Source: Natrinema sp. SYSU A 869 (lineage in GTDB: Archaea > Halobacteriota > Halobacteria > Halobacteriales > Natrialbaceae). From it: 64,000 nt of DNA. The stretch spans positions 124,001-188,000 of the forward strand of contig NZ_CP082247.1 of assembly GCF_019879105.1 (NCBI RefSeq). The letters run 5' to 3'. A model generated the notes under the pieces. That model was given only the letters and a program-made list of their open reading frames with translations, did no database searches and was not told the DNA's origin. Positions 17,881-27,333 of this stretch are shown in pieces. Position numbers and translations under genes: made by a program. The number at the start of each line of letters is the position of its first letter. The first letter of the stretch is position 1.

Positions 17881-18654
17881 ATGAGCGTACTGGAGAGTTT
17901 CTCCCTCGAGGGAGAGACGGCTATCGTCACCGGTGCAGCACAGGGACTCGGCAGAGAGATGGCGACCGCCCTCGCAGAAATGGGGGCCGACGTGGCTATT
18001 GCCGATATGAACTCATCGAAAGCGACGAAGACCGCAACGGAACTCGACGGCGAAACGGACGTGATCGCTGTCGACGTCGACGTGACTGATGAGGCCTCGG
18101 TCGAGTCGATGGTCGAGACAGTAACGGACCGACTGGGTTCGGTCGATGTGCTCGTCAATAACGCGGGCATTGTCGAGAACTCGCCGGCCGAAGAGACGTC
18201 GATTGACTCCTGGCGGCAGGTCCTCGCGGTCAACCTCGACGGCGTCTTCCTCTGTGCCAAACACGTTGGTCAGCGGATGTTAGAGCGGGGAGAGGGCAAG
18301 ATCGTTAACGTCTCGTCGATGTCCGGCTTCGACGTCAACGTTCCGCAGAAACAGGCCAGCTATAATACGACCAAAGCCGGCGTTTCGATGCTCACGAAGT
18401 CACTGGCAGTCGAGTGGGCCGACCGCGGCGTCCAGGTCAACGCCATTGCACCCGGCTACATGCGGACCGAACTCGTCGACGCGGTACTCGAGGAGAACCC
18501 GGAGATGGAGGCAACCTGGATGGAGAATACGCCGATGGGTCGGCTCGGCCGGCCGGAGGAACTGCGAGAACTGGTCGTCTACCTCGCTTCGGACGCCTCG
18601 TCGTACATGACCGGCTCGACGGTCGTGATGGACGGCGGATACACGTCGCGGTAG
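17881..18654 (+). CDS. Classical SDR dehydrogenase (FabG/sugar-dehydrogenase type)
   Basis: The 257-residue protein shows all classical SDR motifs: TGAAQGLG (18-25), NNAG (about 90-93), serine in NVSSMSGF and the active-site YNTTK (about 160-164). The AIAD after the second strand has an acidic residue typical of NAD preference. It stands alone on the plus strand between the two minus-strand operons. Oxidation of an aldose such as L-rhamnose or L-fucose, or of a 2-keto-3-deoxy acid, fits the island, but the sequence does not fix the substrate. Confidence 0.84.
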   Translation: MSVLESFSLEGETAIVTGAAQGLGREMATALAEMGADVAIADMNSSKATKTATELDGETDVIAVDVDVTDEASVESMVETVTDRLGSVDVLVNNAGIVENSPAEETSIDSWRQVLAVNLDGVFLCAKHVGQRMLERGEGKIVNVSSMSGFDVNVPQKQASYNTTKAGVSMLTKSLAVEWADRGVQVNAIAPGYMRTELVDAVLEENPEMEATWMENTPMGRLGRPEELRELVVYLASDASSYMTGSTVVMDGGYTSR

Positions 18655-18683
18655 TCGACGAAAGGAACGGCCCTGCCGGAGAA

Positions 18684-20144
18684 TCAGTCCGTCGGAAGGT
18701 CCCGCATCTTGTTTTTCTCCCTGTCCCAGCCGCCCGCGCCGGCAGGCTCGTAGGTCGTGGGTTCGAACGACGCCCGGATCAGACGACGGCCCGCCTCGAT
18801 ATCGGAGAGTGTCCCGACCGCAATCGCCTGAGTCAGGAGGTTTCCGACGGCAGTCGCTTCGACTGGGCCGGCGGTCACCGTTCGGTCGGTGGCATCGGCC
18901 AGGAGTTGGCAGAACAGCTCGTTGCGGACGCCGCCGCCTCCGAGCGCGATCCGCGTCGGCGTCTCGTCGACGGCCGTGGCCAACTGATCCAGCACCAGCG
19001 CCGTCTTCGTCACAAGACTGTCCAGCAGACAGCGGACGACGCCGCCCTGTCCGGTCGGGACCGGTTGATCTGTGCGACGACAGTACGATCGTACCTGCTC
19101 GGGCATCGACCCCTCTATCGAAAAGGCGTCGGCGTCCGGGTCGACGAGTGCCGCCCGCGGTGGTGCACGCCGGGCCGCTGACAAGAGGTGTTCGTAGTCG
19201 GTCGGCTCGCGGGCCTCACGCCACGCCGACCGGCACTCCTCCAGCAGAAAGAACCCGTTGACGTTTTTCAACAGCCGGACGGTATCGTCCACGCCGAGTT
19301 CGTTCGAGAGCGAGTGCTCGAAGGCCGCGGTCGTCCGGACCGGCTCGTCGCGCTCGACGCCAAGGATGAACCACGAGCCCGTGTTGAGAAACGCTGCATC
19401 GTCGGTCAGTGGAAGGCCGGCGACGGCCGCCGCGGTGTCGTGGCTTGCTGGCGCGAGGAGTTCGGGCGGTGCATCAGGGTCCGGTGCGACGCGCTCATCG
19501 ACAGTTCCCAGCCGTTCGCCGGGTTCAGCGAGTGAGGGGAGGAGATCGGTCGGAAGCCCCAGTTCCTCGAGCAAGTCAATCGCCCAGGTACGGCTCTCCG
19601 GGTCGACCATCTGCGTGGTCGAGGCAACCGTCACCTCGCCGATCGGCCGACCGCCCACCAAGAGCGAGAGGAGCTGTGGTATCATGAGCAGTTCGTCGGC
19701 CCGCTCGAGGAGTTCGGGGTCGTACTCGGCGATCGTATGGAGTTGCCACAGCGCGTTCGGCGTGTTCCAGTTCGCGATGCCAGTGGCCTCGAACAGCCGT
19801 CGTTTCCCCGCAACGTCGAACAGTTCCTCGCAGGTTGCCGCCGCCTCGGGATCGCGGTACGAGGTCGGGGCTCGAAGGAGCTCACCGTCTTCCAGGAGCC
19901 CGAAGTCCAGTCCCCAGGTATCTATCCCGACCGTGTCGAGGCCGTCGGTGTGATCGGCAGCGGCATCGAGTCCGGCCGTGATGTGATCGACGAGCGTGTC
20001 GAGGTCCCAGACGTATCTCCCGTCGCGATCGATGGGACGGTTGTCGAACCGGTAGACCTCTTCGACGGTGAACGACGACGAGGTCACGCTCCCGAGGAAC
20101 ACTGTCCCGCCGCTGGCACCGAGGTCGATGGCGACGTGGTTCAT
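18684..20144 (-). CDS. rhaB: FGGY-family kinase, rhamnulokinase-like
   Basis: The 486-residue sugar kinase begins VAIDLGASGG (phosphate 1 loop) and contains VGIDTWGLDFGLL with the catalytic Asp region, NTPNALWQL, FLNTGSWFILG (phosphate 2) and the adenosine loop ALGGGGVRNELFCQLLA. These details follow RhaB, which phosphorylates L-rhamnulose on O1. It is the last gene of the ABC-transporter operon and lies 18 bp after the aldolase gene, so kinase and aldolase would act in sequence. A dedicated RhaA-type isomerase is not in the window; the AGE-family protein at 13143 is a candidate substitute. Confidence 0.83.
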   Translation of the reverse strand: MNHVAIDLGASGGTVFLGSVTSSSFTVEEVYRFDNRPIDRDGRYVWDLDTLVDHITAGLDAAADHTDGLDTVGIDTWGLDFGLLEDGELLRAPTSYRDPEAAATCEELFDVAGKRRLFEATGIANWNTPNALWQLHTIAEYDPELLERADELLMIPQLLSLLVGGRPIGEVTVASTTQMVDPESRTWAIDLLEELGLPTDLLPSLAEPGERLGTVDERVAPDPDAPPELLAPASHDTAAAVAGLPLTDDAAFLNTGSWFILGVERDEPVRTTAAFEHSLSNELGVDDTVRLLKNVNGFFLLEECRSAWREAREPTDYEHLLSAARRAPPRAALVDPDADAFSIEGSMPEQVRSYCRRTDQPVPTGQGGVVRCLLDSLVTKTALVLDQLATAVDETPTRIALGGGGVRNELFCQLLADATDRTVTAGPVEATAVGNLLTQAIAVGTLSDIEAGRRLIRASFEPTTYEPAGAGGWDREKNKMRDLPTD

Positions 20145-20162
20145 TGGATCAGCCGTCGGTAC

Positions 20163-20816
20163 TCACTGCCCATAGCTATCGAGTTTGTCGCTCAGTCGGT
20201 CGATCTCGTCGTCCGGAAGGATCTCAGGGTCGCCGATCGAGCGGGCCTGATAGTGGATGCGGGCGCAGTACTCCACCATCAGCGCGACGGTGTAGGCGTC
20301 CTCCAGCGAATCGTCCGCGGTCAACACGCCGTGGTTGCGAAGCAGCGTCGCGTTGAACGACTCTTCGAGCGCGTCGACCGCCGCCTCACCCAGTTCCGCG
20401 GTCGCGTGAGTGCAGTACTCCGCGACCGGTACCTCGGACCCGGTAAACGAGATGAGGTAGTGGGAGGCCGGTATCGGCTCACCGAGCGAGGCGAACGTCG
20501 TCGCGTACGGCGAGTGGGTGTGGACGACGCCGCCGACCTCGGGCCGCTCGCGGTAGACGGCCAAGTGCATCGGGAGTTCAGTCGAGGGATCGACATCGCC
20601 GGAGACGACCGTGCCGTCCGTGTTGACGACCGGGACATCCGCTGGTTCGATATCCTCGTAGGGGATCCCTGACGGACTGATCGCGATATGGTTCTCGTCG
20701 AGTCTGGCGCTGAGGTTGCCGCCGGTACCGGTCGTCAAGTCGTCCTCGAGCAGCCCGCGGCCATACTCGCAAATGTCGCTACGCGTTTCGTGATGTGGAA
20801 TGGCTTCGTCTGTCAT
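20163..20816 (-). CDS. fucA: Class II aldolase, L-fuculose/L-rhamnulose-1-phosphate type
   Basis: The 217-residue enzyme has the zinc-dependent class II aldolase signature: GTGGNLSARL and ISPSGIPY for phosphate binding, TELPMH with the catalytic Glu, the zinc histidines in VVHTHSPYAT and a third His in LLRNHGVL. Such aldolases split a ketose-1-phosphate into dihydroxyacetone phosphate and lactaldehyde. Position between the transporter ATPase and the rhamnulokinase gene supports this route. Rhamnulose- versus fuculose-phosphate specificity is open. Confidence 0.83.
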   Translation of the reverse strand: MTDEAIPHHETRSDICEYGRGLLEDDLTTGTGGNLSARLDENHIAISPSGIPYEDIEPADVPVVNTDGTVVSGDVDPSTELPMHLAVYRERPEVGGVVHTHSPYATTFASLGEPIPASHYLISFTGSEVPVAEYCTHATAELGEAAVDALEESFNATLLRNHGVLTADDSLEDAYTVALMVEYCARIHYQARSIGDPEILPDDEIDRLSDKLDSYGQ

Positions 20817-20893
20817 GTATCGTGGTAGGTGTGTTGTCGGTTGTCAATCTGTCGTTCGGGGAGAGTGAAGCGGTGCCAGCTATCGACCCCTCG

Positions 20894-22066
20894 TCACTCT
20901 GCGAGGTTGTTGACGGTCTGCTTTCGCTCCCGAAGTGCGACTTCTGCCCCTTCGTCGAGTTGGCGCTGGTGGATCGTCTCACCATCGCCTGCGTTGAACA
21001 AGTGGACTGTCCGGTGGGGGACCTCTACGTAGACGTGTTGCCCCTCGGTGATCGGATACTGATCATCCGTTTCGACGATAAACGTCTGGTCGCTTGTCTG
21101 GTCTTGGGCGCGCAGGTAGACGTATGAGATGCTCCCCATCGGTTCAACGACGTCGACGACGGCCTCGAACTCGTGACTCGAGCCGCCTCTCTCGTGGAGC
21201 GTTACATCCTCAGGCCTGATGCCCAGCACGAGCTCCTCGCGATCGCCGATCGCTGACTGCATTTGCTCTGTCAGATCGTAGTCGAAGCCGTCGGCCCGAA
21301 ACGTGCTGCCCTCGACGCGGCCGTCGAAGAAGTTCATCGAGGGAGAGCCGAGGAATCCGGCGACGAACTGGTTGGTTGGGCGGTAGAAACACTCCAGTGG
21401 CGTGCCGACCTGCTGGATCTCTCCGTGATTGAGGACGACGAGTCGATCGCCCATCGTCATCGCCTCTGTCTGATCGTGGGTCACGTACAGCGTCGTCACG
21501 TCGAGCTCGTTCTGGAGCCGATTGATCTCGGTTCGCATCTCCGTTCGGAGCTTCGCGTCGAGGTTGCTGAGCGGTTCATCCATCAAGAAGATGTCCGGGT
21601 CGCGGACGATAGCCCGTCCCAACGCCACGCGCTGTTGCTGACCACCGGACATTTCTCCAGGCGTGTTTTCTAGCAACTGGTCGATCCCCATCGTCTCGGC
21701 CGTCTCATGGACGCGGTCCTCGATCTCGTCGGAAGACAGTTCCGTCGACATCTTGAGACCGAACGACATGTTCTCTTCGACCGTCATGTTCGGGTACAGC
21801 GCATAGTTCTGGAACACCATCGCGATGTTCCGTGCCCGCGGGCTGAGTTCGTTGACGATGGTATCGCCGATAACGACGTCACCCTCTGTCTGTTCCTCCA
21901 GGCCGGCGACGATCCGCAGGAGTGTCGACTTGCCGCTCCCGGACGGACCGACGAAGATCACGAATTCGCCGTCGTCGATATGCAGCGAAACGTCGTCGAC
22001 GGCAATGATATCATTCTCACCGGCCCCGTACGATTTCGTTACGTCGTCGATGTCGATTCGTGACAT
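20894..22066 (-). CDS. Sugar ABC transporter ATP-binding protein (MalK/UgpC type)
   Basis: The ATG at 22066 (SRIDIDDVTKSYG) is preferred to a longer frame reaching 22192. The ATPase has Walker A GPSGSGKST, Q-loop MVFQNYALYP, signature EMSGGQQQRVALGRA, Walker B IFLMDEPLSNLD and the switch THDQTEAM. The C-terminal TOBE domains (VLGIRPEDVTL) identify the CUT1 carbohydrate-uptake type. It energises import with the two permeases upstream in the same operon. Confidence 0.9.
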   Translation of the reverse strand: MSRIDIDDVTKSYGAGENDIIAVDDVSLHIDDGEFVIFVGPSGSGKSTLLRIVAGLEEQTEGDVVIGDTIVNELSPRARNIAMVFQNYALYPNMTVEENMSFGLKMSTELSSDEIEDRVHETAETMGIDQLLENTPGEMSGGQQQRVALGRAIVRDPDIFLMDEPLSNLDAKLRTEMRTEINRLQNELDVTTLYVTHDQTEAMTMGDRLVVLNHGEIQQVGTPLECFYRPTNQFVAGFLGSPSMNFFDGRVEGSTFRADGFDYDLTEQMQSAIGDREELVLGIRPEDVTLHERGGSSHEFEAVVDVVEPMGSISYVYLRAQDQTSDQTFIVETDDQYPITEGQHVYVEVPHRTVHLFNAGDGETIHQRQLDEGAEVALRERKQTVNNLAE

Positions 22067-22151
22067 TATTCTGTCTTGATAGTGCAGCTGGTTAGCCCCG
22101 CTACGCGGGCGTAATTTGGCATCGATACGGTCGATCGCGTCCGTCGAATCC

Positions 22152-23027
22152 TCATTCTTTGACCACCACGCCGAAGCTGAGTCCGGCAGCAAGGTATTTA
22201 TTCACCGCAATGACGAACACCACGACGGGAAGAATCGTTGCGGTCGTCGCCGCTGCGAGCATCCCCCATTCGATCTGGCGCACGCCGATGAACTGATAGA
22301 CCTGCATCGTCACTGTCGTGGCATTGTTGTTCGTCAGTACTAGTGAGAACAGCAATTCGATCCAAGCGAAGATGAAGCTGATTATCGCTACCGAGAAGAT
22401 ACCGGGTTTGGCCGCCGGCAGAATTACCTTCCGGAAGGCTTGGAACTGCGTCGCACCGTCGACGCGTGCGGCCTCTTCTAACGTCTCTGGAATGCCGTCA
22501 AAGAAGGCCTTCATTACCCAGACCACCACCGAGATATTGATCGTAATATACATGAAGATCATCCCGATTCGAGTGTCATAGAGGTTCAACGCTCGGAAGA
22601 TGACGAAGAAGGGGATGACGACGGCGACCGGTGGGAGCATCCGTGATGAGAGAATCCAGACGAGTACGTCCCGCTGTTTCGGGATGTCGTACCGCGACAG
22701 AACGTACGCAGCCGGGACGCCGATCAACAAGACGAGTATCACTGACGTACTGACCATAAAGACGCTGTTGGCGAACGCAGCGATGAAACTCGACTGTTGG
22801 AGCAGTTGCATGTAGTTGTACACCGTCGGCAGGAAGATCCAGTCCGGCGGGAGCGAGATCGCTTCGCTCGGAGGCTTGAGCGACATGGAGACGACCCAGT
22901 ACAGCGGGAAGAGGACGACGAAGGACCACGCGAGCAATGCGGCGTGTCGTCCCACCGAAACAAGACGCTCTCGGTTGGTCTTCGACATCCGGCGTTCCGG
23001 TTCCTTCGGACTATCGGTGGTCGCCAT
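22152..23027 (-). CDS. Sugar ABC transporter permease (MalG type)
   Basis: The 291-residue membrane protein has six predicted segments and the EAA motif EAARVDGATQFQAF in the cytoplasmic loop that contacts the ATPase. The ATG at 23027 overlaps the upstream permease stop (TAATG); a GTG at 23036 is a less likely alternative. It is the second permease of the CUT1 system. Confidence 0.88.
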   Translation of the reverse strand: MATTDSPKEPERRMSKTNRERLVSVGRHAALLAWSFVVLFPLYWVVSMSLKPPSEAISLPPDWIFLPTVYNYMQLLQQSSFIAAFANSVFMVSTSVILVLLIGVPAAYVLSRYDIPKQRDVLVWILSSRMLPPVAVVIPFFVIFRALNLYDTRIGMIFMYITINISVVVWVMKAFFDGIPETLEEAARVDGATQFQAFRKVILPAAKPGIFSVAIISFIFAWIELLFSLVLTNNNATTVTMQVYQFIGVRQIEWGMLAAATTATILPVVVFVIAVNKYLAAGLSFGVVVKE

Positions 23028-23962
23028 TATTCCCACACCCCCTCGAAACCGATCTTGATGATCAAGATGTTACACAGGGCGACGATCCCAATGAGGTACA
23101 CGACCGCGATGGCGCTAGCTGCGCCGAGGTCAACGAACGTAAACCCAGTCTGGAAGATGTTGATGCTCACCAGTTCCGTCTCAGTACCGGGGCCACCGCT
23201 CGTCAGACTAAACACCAGTCCGAAGGTTCTGAACAGATCGATCAGTCGGATGAGGATGGCGACGAACAACACCGGCTTCATGTACGGAATGATGACGTGG
23301 ACGTAGCGTCGCCACAGTGGCGCTCCGTCGACGCGCGCTGCCTCGAGCAGCGTATCGGGAACCGACGACATGCCGGCGTAGAAGATGATGAACATGAACG
23401 GCGTCCAGTTCCACGTATCAACGAGGATCACCGTCAACAGTGGCAGATCGCTGAGGAAGTTCGGAGCCACGAACGGCGTATACTGGGTTATCATGTACGG
23501 GATTACGCCGACCTCGGAGTTCAACATGATCCGACTGATCGTTGCGAGCGAGACCGGTGCGACTGCCATCGGGAGGATGAACGCGATGCGGTAGAACGTC
23601 TTCATCCGGTCGGATTTGACGCCGGTCACGAGCGCCGCGAGCAAGAACCCAAGGCCGGTTTCGAAGGCAAGTGCACCGACAACGAACAGTATCGTGATGG
23701 TGAACGAGTTGACCGCGCCACCGCTGGTGAAGGCAGTCTGGAAGTTCTCCAGCCCGTTGAACTGACCTATCGCCGTCGGATCGGTGAGCTTGTACTTGAC
23801 GAGGCTCAAGTACAGGTCGTAGATGCCCGGAAAAACGGTGATCAACAGCATCACGAGCACCATGGGCGTCATGAACCAGTACGGTAGGTAGGCGTTCCAC
23901 AGATCACGTAGCCTCACTAGTGCCGACGGTTCGGAGTTCGTTGATTGTGTTTGTGTACTCAT
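23027..23962 (-). CDS. Sugar ABC transporter permease (MalF type)
   Basis: The 311-residue protein has several hydrophobic segments and the motif EAARVDGAPLWRRY for docking to the ATPase. It lies 15 bp downstream of the binding-protein gene and overlaps the second permease by one base. With that permease it would form the heterodimeric channel. Confidence 0.88.
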   Translation of the reverse strand: MSTQTQSTNSEPSALVRLRDLWNAYLPYWFMTPMVLVMLLITVFPGIYDLYLSLVKYKLTDPTAIGQFNGLENFQTAFTSGGAVNSFTITILFVVGALAFETGLGFLLAALVTGVKSDRMKTFYRIAFILPMAVAPVSLATISRIMLNSEVGVIPYMITQYTPFVAPNFLSDLPLLTVILVDTWNWTPFMFIIFYAGMSSVPDTLLEAARVDGAPLWRRYVHVIIPYMKPVLFVAILIRLIDLFRTFGLVFSLTSGGPGTETELVSINIFQTGFTFVDLGAASAIAVVYLIGIVALCNILIIKIGFEGVWE

Positions 23963-23977
23963 TTGATTTCCCCGAAA

Positions 23978-25372
23978 TTACTCGCCGGCGACATCTTCCG
24001 CTGCAGTCGCGCTATTAGTCATCGCTTCCTCGACGCTCTGATTGCCGGCGATGGCGGTCTGGATCTCCTCGGAATAGGTCTGTCCCCACTCAGGGTACTG
24101 GCTGTCGAACGGGTCCGGTGCGGTCGCCTGCAGCGACTCCAGTGTGACCTGTGCGAAGTCCTCACCGACTCGAGAACGGAACTCGTCGTTCTCCCAGACG
24201 GACTGTCGCACCGAGAACGCCGCACCGTTATTCAGGTGCATCCAGGTGGTGGTTGGCTCTGACGACGCCCACAGCATGAACAGGAACGCTTCCGCGGAGT
24301 TATCGGCGTTCTTCGAGGTCGAAATCTGCCACGCGTAGGAGTTCGGTGCGAACTCGCCGTCGGCAGGTGCCGGGGCCTTCGCAATCCCGATGTTGTCGGC
24401 CGCGTCCGACGCTTCCGGATCGGTCAGGTCGGGCCAGAACAGGTTCGCGTCGGAGACGATGTGACCGGCGTTCCCGGACTGCATCATTGAGAGCACGTCC
24501 GACCACGTCTGGCTAGAGGCTCCTCCGGGACCGTAGTCTTGGAGCAGGCTTGCGTACCACTCCGCGGCTGTGATCGCCCTCTCCGCGTCCAGTCCCGAGT
24601 TGGTGGGGTAGTTATCCCACAGCTGGCCACCGTGTTCACGGATGAACGAGTTGAGGATGTAAATATTCATCCCGTACCCCTTCTGACCGCGACCGGCAGT
24701 CCCGACGACATCAGACTCGTTTTCGTGGATCGTCTGGGCGTTCGAGACGAACTCGTCGAGTGTTTCGGCGACCTCCAATCCGTATTCCTCGTAGAGGTCC
24801 GTTCGGTAGAACTGCGTCAGAACCTCCACGGTGATTGGGATACCTGTCCACGTATCGCTGTAGCCACCGCCGTGTGCCTGCCAGCGTGTAGCCTCGAAGA
24901 GGTCGTCCATCGCGTACCAGTCCTCGTCATACATGCTGTCGTCGTCGAAGTACGAGTCGAGCGGTTGGAGCCACCCCGCCTCGCGGAATTGGTTGACGAC
25001 CTGGTCGACGAAGAACACATCCCACTCGCCAGCACCGGTGCTGATGTCGGTGAGTCGCTTGGTTCGAAACTCCTGTTCGGGCAGGATGTTCCACCGGACA
25101 TCGATTCCGGTCAGTTCCTCAAAGACGGGGATCGCGGGTTCGATGGCGGCGACCCATGGATGCTGGACGGCCCCGATGTCGATCGTCGAGCCCTCGAACT
25201 GCTGCCAATCGATGTCGGCTTCCTCGTAGTCGTCGACGGGGAGGTCGACATCCTCGAGACTGGCCTCGCTATCACTACCGCCTCGCGTACAACCCGCGAG
25301 ACCGCCGAGCAGTCCGACACCTGTTGCTTTGATAAAGTTACGCCTGTTCCGTCCGCTGCGTTTGCTAGCCAT
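23978..25372 (-). CDS. Sugar-binding lipoprotein of the ABC transporter
   Basis: The 464-residue protein begins with a Tat signal (RRNFIKATG) leading to a lipobox (LGGLAGC), so it is exported folded and lipid-anchored, as usual in haloarchaea. The mature part is an extracellular family 1 solute-binding protein (EELTGIDVRW, FVDQVVNQFREAGWLQPLD). It is the first gene of the operon SBP-permease-permease-ATPase-aldolase-kinase, implying uptake of a sugar broken down by the last two enzymes. The ligand cannot be read from sequence. Confidence 0.88.
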   Translation of the reverse strand: MASKRSGRNRRNFIKATGVGLLGGLAGCTRGGSDSEASLEDVDLPVDDYEEADIDWQQFEGSTIDIGAVQHPWVAAIEPAIPVFEELTGIDVRWNILPEQEFRTKRLTDISTGAGEWDVFFVDQVVNQFREAGWLQPLDSYFDDDSMYDEDWYAMDDLFEATRWQAHGGGYSDTWTGIPITVEVLTQFYRTDLYEEYGLEVAETLDEFVSNAQTIHENESDVVGTAGRGQKGYGMNIYILNSFIREHGGQLWDNYPTNSGLDAERAITAAEWYASLLQDYGPGGASSQTWSDVLSMMQSGNAGHIVSDANLFWPDLTDPEASDAADNIGIAKAPAPADGEFAPNSYAWQISTSKNADNSAEAFLFMLWASSEPTTTWMHLNNGAAFSVRQSVWENDEFRSRVGEDFAQVTLESLQATAPDPFDSQYPEWGQTYSEEIQTAIAGNQSVEEAMTNSATAAEDVAGE

Positions 25373-25404
25373 ATTTGCCGACCTCGTGGCTTACCGAATT
25401 ACCC

Positions 25405-25450
25405 CTCAATAATAAAGGTATTTATCGATCAATTGTATTATATATCGGCT
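25405..25450 (-). promoter_or_regulatory. AT-rich promoter region of the transport operon
   Basis: On the minus strand, TTTATTATTG and TATATAATAC lie about 35-75 bp upstream of the binding-protein start, in otherwise GC-rich DNA. Either could be the TATA box. No clear repressor palindrome was found. Confidence 0.4.
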
Positions 25451-25742
25451 GGAGAAACAGGTGAAATGGACATATCATCGTCTCTCCGACCCATATGGCG
25501 CAGAATACGGCCACGAAGGCGTGACAAGTTTTAATAGAGGGTCCGAGAATATCTGCCCAGAGGAAGTTGCACGAGAACGGTGTGCGGCCGCGCTCGGCAT
25601 ACGTCCTCGTGTTGGCACTGTCCGAACGATATCGACGGTGTCGACACCGACAGAAGTCACAAACCATGAGAATGAGATACTGCACGCGGTACGTGAGTCG
25701 AATCGCATCGATGACTGGCTATTGGAGAGGATATTGATAACA

Positions 25743-26777
25743 ATGAACACAAGCACACTGACAGACGTTGGGTCGGTCGAGGTACGGGAGCGTGACCGGC
25801 CGGTTCCGGCCGACAACGAGTTACTGGTTCAGGTCGGCGCTTGCGGCGTCTGTATGACTGACTATCACATGTATCATGGCTCGTTTGCCGCGGAGACGCC
25901 ACTCGTGTTAGGCCATGAAAGCGCCGGGACAGTCGCTGAGGTCGGTGAAGACGTTACCGGGTACGAGACTGGTGATCGGGTCGCGATCAACCCGACTATT
26001 CCGTGTAACGCCTGTACGTACTGCAAGCGCGGCGAGACTCACCTCTGTGAGAACAACACGAGCATCGGTGGGGCTGCCGACAGCGTCATCGACGGTGCAT
26101 TCGCCGAGTACGTTCGAGTCCCGCAGACAAACGTCGAAGCGATCGGTGATATGTCGTTCGAGCGAGCAGCACTGGCCGAACCGTTGGCCTGCTGTCTCCA
26201 TGGACTCGATCAGGTCGACTGTGATCCGGGTGACAGCGTCGCTATCATCGGCGCGGGTCCGATCGGGCTGCTCTTGCTTCAGGTATTTCGAAGCGTCGGT
26301 GCCGCACCGGTTATCGTCTCGGAACTCGACGAAACGCGGCGTGAAATCGCATCGGAACTCGGTGCGGATGCTGTTATCGACCCCGAGGACACCGATGACC
26401 CGGTCACAGCTATCCAGACGGCCGCGGGCGGACCCGTCGACGTCGGCGTTGAGGCCATCGGGCTCGTCCCGACAATTGAACAGGCCAACGCAGTGACCGC
26501 GAAGGGCGGGTCGACGCTCATTTTCGGCGTTCCAGACCAGGACGATACGCTGGAAATCAGCCCCTTCGATGTCTTCTTCGACGAGGTAGGCTATCAGGGT
26601 TCATACTCGCTGACGACCGAGGATTTCGAGCGAGCGGTCATACTACTCGAAAATGGGCGGATCGAGGCAGACCCTCTCATTACCGATCGAATTAGTCTCG
26701 AAGACCTGCCGACAGCGTTCGACCGTATGGAGAACGGCGACGGGCTGAAACACGTCGTCATTCCCGATTCGAAGTGA
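25743..26777 (+). CDS. Zinc-dependent alcohol/sugar dehydrogenase (MDR family)
   Basis: The 344-residue enzyme has the catalytic zinc site VGACGVCMTDYHMYHG and GHESAGTVAEVG, the four-cysteine structural zinc loop CNACTYCKRGETHLC and the dinucleotide motif GAGPIG. The ATG at 25743 matches the family N-terminus; the frame extends upstream to 25461 but that part is not conserved and overlaps the transporter promoter region. It may oxidise or reduce the lactaldehyde or a sugar derived from the neighbouring pathway. It is a paralogue of the gene at 15507. Confidence 0.83.
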   Translation: MNTSTLTDVGSVEVRERDRPVPADNELLVQVGACGVCMTDYHMYHGSFAAETPLVLGHESAGTVAEVGEDVTGYETGDRVAINPTIPCNACTYCKRGETHLCENNTSIGGAADSVIDGAFAEYVRVPQTNVEAIGDMSFERAALAEPLACCLHGLDQVDCDPGDSVAIIGAGPIGLLLLQVFRSVGAAPVIVSELDETRREIASELGADAVIDPEDTDDPVTAIQTAAGGPVDVGVEAIGLVPTIEQANAVTAKGGSTLIFGVPDQDDTLEISPFDVFFDEVGYQGSYSLTTEDFERAVILLENGRIEADPLITDRISLEDLPTAFDRMENGDGLKHVVIPDSK

Positions 26778-27333
26778 ATGACCGATTCGAACCGCTGCCA
26801 CTACCCCCGAAACGCGGTTGTCCTCGTACCGGACCGAAAGAGGAGATGAGAGCCGTCGAGGGGTCCACAGACCCCTAGACGAGACTGACGGCAGTACTTT
26901 CGTACGGTCCCTTCTCATCGCGGTATCAGTGTCGACGAGGCATCGAGACAATGCTCCGGATGAGACGGTTTCCGCCTGGCCCTCCACTGAGTCGGAATTC
27001 GTATCGGTCTCCTGCCAGTGGACAGAGCAATCAATGTCGCACTCTGAAAGCAGCGTTTCCGGCATCAAAGGGGTTTGAGCCGCTCGTTACTGGACCAGGA
27101 CGTTCCTGACGACCTTCCATCAGTACTTTTCGTCCGTACTCAGTGTTCTCGATCTCGGACAGCTTTCCGTTCTGCAGAAATGAACAGGAAGTTTACGACA
27201 GACTTGAATCTAATATTTGCATCTGTCTAAAAGATCATTGCATACTCTTGGGGTGTCAAACTGTGACTGGCCCCGAATTCGTTCTGCTGTCGTGAACAGA
27301 GTTTTATCCACCGACAGTGTAGGCAGAGTTAGA
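26778..27333. other. Intergenic region before the IclR gene
   Basis: No convincing gene is present; the minus-strand frame at 26643-27068 overlaps the dehydrogenase gene and looks like a shadow. GACAGA and TCTGTC near 27197 and 27223 form a spaced 6-bp inverted repeat that could be a regulator site. TTTTATCC near 27302 is a possible TATA element for the regulator at 27334. Confidence 0.35.

Noticed and set aside
26643-27068. 141-codon minus-strand frame
   Set aside because: It overlaps the 3' end of the zinc dehydrogenase gene and has no family features.
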